Assembly (NCBI GenBank): GCA_963977425.1
Contig: CAXBOO010000003.1
Coordinates: forward strand, 62,001-126,000
DNA length: 64,000 bases
Origin: CAXBOO01 sp963977425
GTDB lineage: Bacteria; Bacteroidota; Bacteroidia; Flavobacteriales_D; Luteibaculaceae
Reading direction: 5' to 3'
Shown here: in pieces, positions 63,149 through 64,000 of the stretch
How positions within the stretch are numbered: the stretch's first letter is position 1
Layout of the letters: the number at the start of each line of letters is the position of its first letter
Position numbers and translations under genes: made by a program
Notes under the pieces: generated by a model
Databases searched by the model: none
What the model was told of the DNA's origin: nothing
What the model saw: only the letters and a program-made list of their open reading frames with translations

Positions 63149-64000
63149 CTATTTACTGTAATTGAATACGTTAGATAGTCTGCCATGACTAGTTTCTAAG
63201 ACGCCAATGTAATTCCCGTTTTCTAAATCACTAGGGATTTCGTACATGCGTTTTCCTACATTGATATGGCTTTTTGGTAAAATAATTGCAACGGTTTTTC
63301 CTTCACTATTGATGATTTTTAATTCGCAAACCTCCGGTGTATACAATTCAAAACTCAACCAAACTTTGCCATATAAATTCAGTAATCGCAATTGTATATT
63401 GTCATTATTTTCCTTTTCAATAATATCAACAGTATTCCCTGGCTTGCCATCTTCTGTTTTTATAATAGTGTATTCATCTAATACATCACCCACATTGCTA
63501 ATGTATCGGCTAGTTAAGGTGTCTCCATGTATGCGAATTGCAGCCGAGCCAAGTGTTACATTGTCGCTGTAATACATAACAGGGTGGTCCATAGTACCGC
63601 TTTCGCTCACTTTACCTGAGTTACCAACTACATTGTAAACAGTACCCTTGTTTGCGTTCAATCCGCTTTTGGCTTTGTAATATGGAGTTCCTTCTGATAT
63701 TTTACCTGAACTACCATCAACAACATGTCGTTTTTCATTGAACAACTGTGAGTAACCATAATGTCCACTTAGAAGAAACGAACGTTCGTAACAATGACTA
63801 TGGCCTTGTAAAGCAATATCGCAACCACCTAATTCTAAGAACGGAAGTATGTTTTGACGGAATGTTGCCATTATACTGAATGGATCGTCAGAATCATGGC
63901 TGCCCTTAGTATATGGCGGTTGATGCCAAAAAGCAACTTTCCATGTTTTTTTACTTTGTTGCATATCGGCAATTAACCACAAAGCCATAGGCGATGCAAT
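63149..64000 (-). CDS. Purple-acid-phosphatase-like metallophosphoesterase with type IX sorting-like C-terminus (5' end outside the window)
   Basis: The frame is open to the right edge, so the Met at 63988 is probably internal. The visible 283 residues hold the end of a calcineurin-like phosphatase: WKVAFWHQPPYTKGSHDSDD and CDIALQGHSHCYERS (metal-binding GHxH). A middle sandwich domain follows. The last about 85 residues (IQLRLLNLYGKVWLSFEL ... LKIINSEGKTV ... LENGNYIGVLETSHGRLSNVFNYSK) look like a type IX secretion C-terminal sorting domain, though without the usual YPNP start. It is probably a secreted or surface phosphatase. Confidence 0.78.
   Translation of the reverse strand: MASPMALWLIADMQQSKKTWKVAFWHQPPYTKGSHDSDDPFSIMATFRQNILPFLELGGCDIALQGHSHCYERSFLLSGHYGYSQLFNEKRHVVDGSSGKISEGTPYYKAKSGLNANKGTVYNVVGNSGKVSESGTMDHPVMYYSDNVTLGSAAIRIHGDTLTSRYISNVGDVLDEYTIIKTEDGKPGNTVDIIEKENNDNIQLRLLNLYGKVWLSFELYTPEVCELKIINSEGKTVAIILPKSHINVGKRMYEIPSDLENGNYIGVLETSHGRLSNVFNYSK

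Overview
The window is low-GC, gene-dense DNA that looks like a chromosome segment of a free-living member of the Bacteroidota, most likely Flavobacteriia-like. The signs are many lipoproteins with short lipoboxes, outer-membrane beta-barrels and CarboxypepD_reg-like proteins, a C-terminal domain resembling a type IX secretion sorting domain, an ftsK-lolA operon, a one-chain pyruvate carboxylase, and at least one promoter of the Bacteroidetes TTTG / TAnnTTTG type (in front of argS). I saw no rRNA, tRNA, CRISPR array, prophage or insertion sequence. No gene-free stretch much exceeds 300 bases.

Layout. 0-5.3 kb: the end of an AlkD-like DNA glycosylase, a YdeI-family protein, an atypical zinc-knuckle SDR, a metallophosphoesterase lipoprotein, a small barrel, a DUF1801 protein and a membrane protein. 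5.3-11.7 kb: a TonB-C-domain protein divergent from an RprXY-like histidine kinase/response regulator pair, then PH-like, TPR, bestrophin, GNAT and ABM-monooxygenase genes. 11.7-17.5 kb: a complete RND efflux operon (adaptor, pump, outer-membrane factor) on the minus strand. 17.7-21.4 kb: small secreted proteins around a CarboxypepD_reg-like protein, a PH-like protein and a PorT-type barrel. 21.5-30.2 kb: a secreted trypsin-like protease, a small two-TM protein, a soluble M48-type metallopeptidase and, three bases later, a 1,789-residue SF1 helicase with an N-terminal DUF4011-like region, a degenerate MTES_1575-type nuclease domain and a C-terminal WGR domain. 30.2-40.2 kb: mostly membrane proteins (acyltransferase-3, DUF2339, SanA-like, PrsW, DUF4328), with an FMN reductase, an SDR and a glutathione peroxidase. 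40.4-45.2 kb: a barrel, a periplasmic-binding lipoprotein and an orphan histidine kinase in one operon, then a stand-alone RluA-type N-terminal domain and Dps. 45.4-48.3 kb: four tandem paralogous DNRLRE lipoproteins. 48.3-52 kb (minus): DNA polymerase IV, a glycosyltransferase-like membrane protein and an aspartyl protease-PDZ lipoprotein. 52-64 kb: two uncharacterised proteins, pyruvate carboxylase, the enoyl-CoA hydratase/FtsK/LolA operon, ArgS and a 5'-cut purple-acid-phosphatase-like protein.

The best candidate for an undescribed system is the tightly coupled M48 peptidase plus DUF4011/REase-like/WGR helicase pair (23.6-30.2 kb). Its architecture resembles COG1112-type helicases used in anti-phage or DNA-damage responses, but the nuclease active site looks lost and the partner is a peptidase. 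Second-tier candidates are the barrel/binding-lipoprotein/orphan-kinase unit, the tandem DNRLRE lipoprotein array with start codons nested in the previous gene, and the stand-alone RluA N-terminal domain. All functional statements come from reading the sequence and from remembered family motifs; no database search was run.
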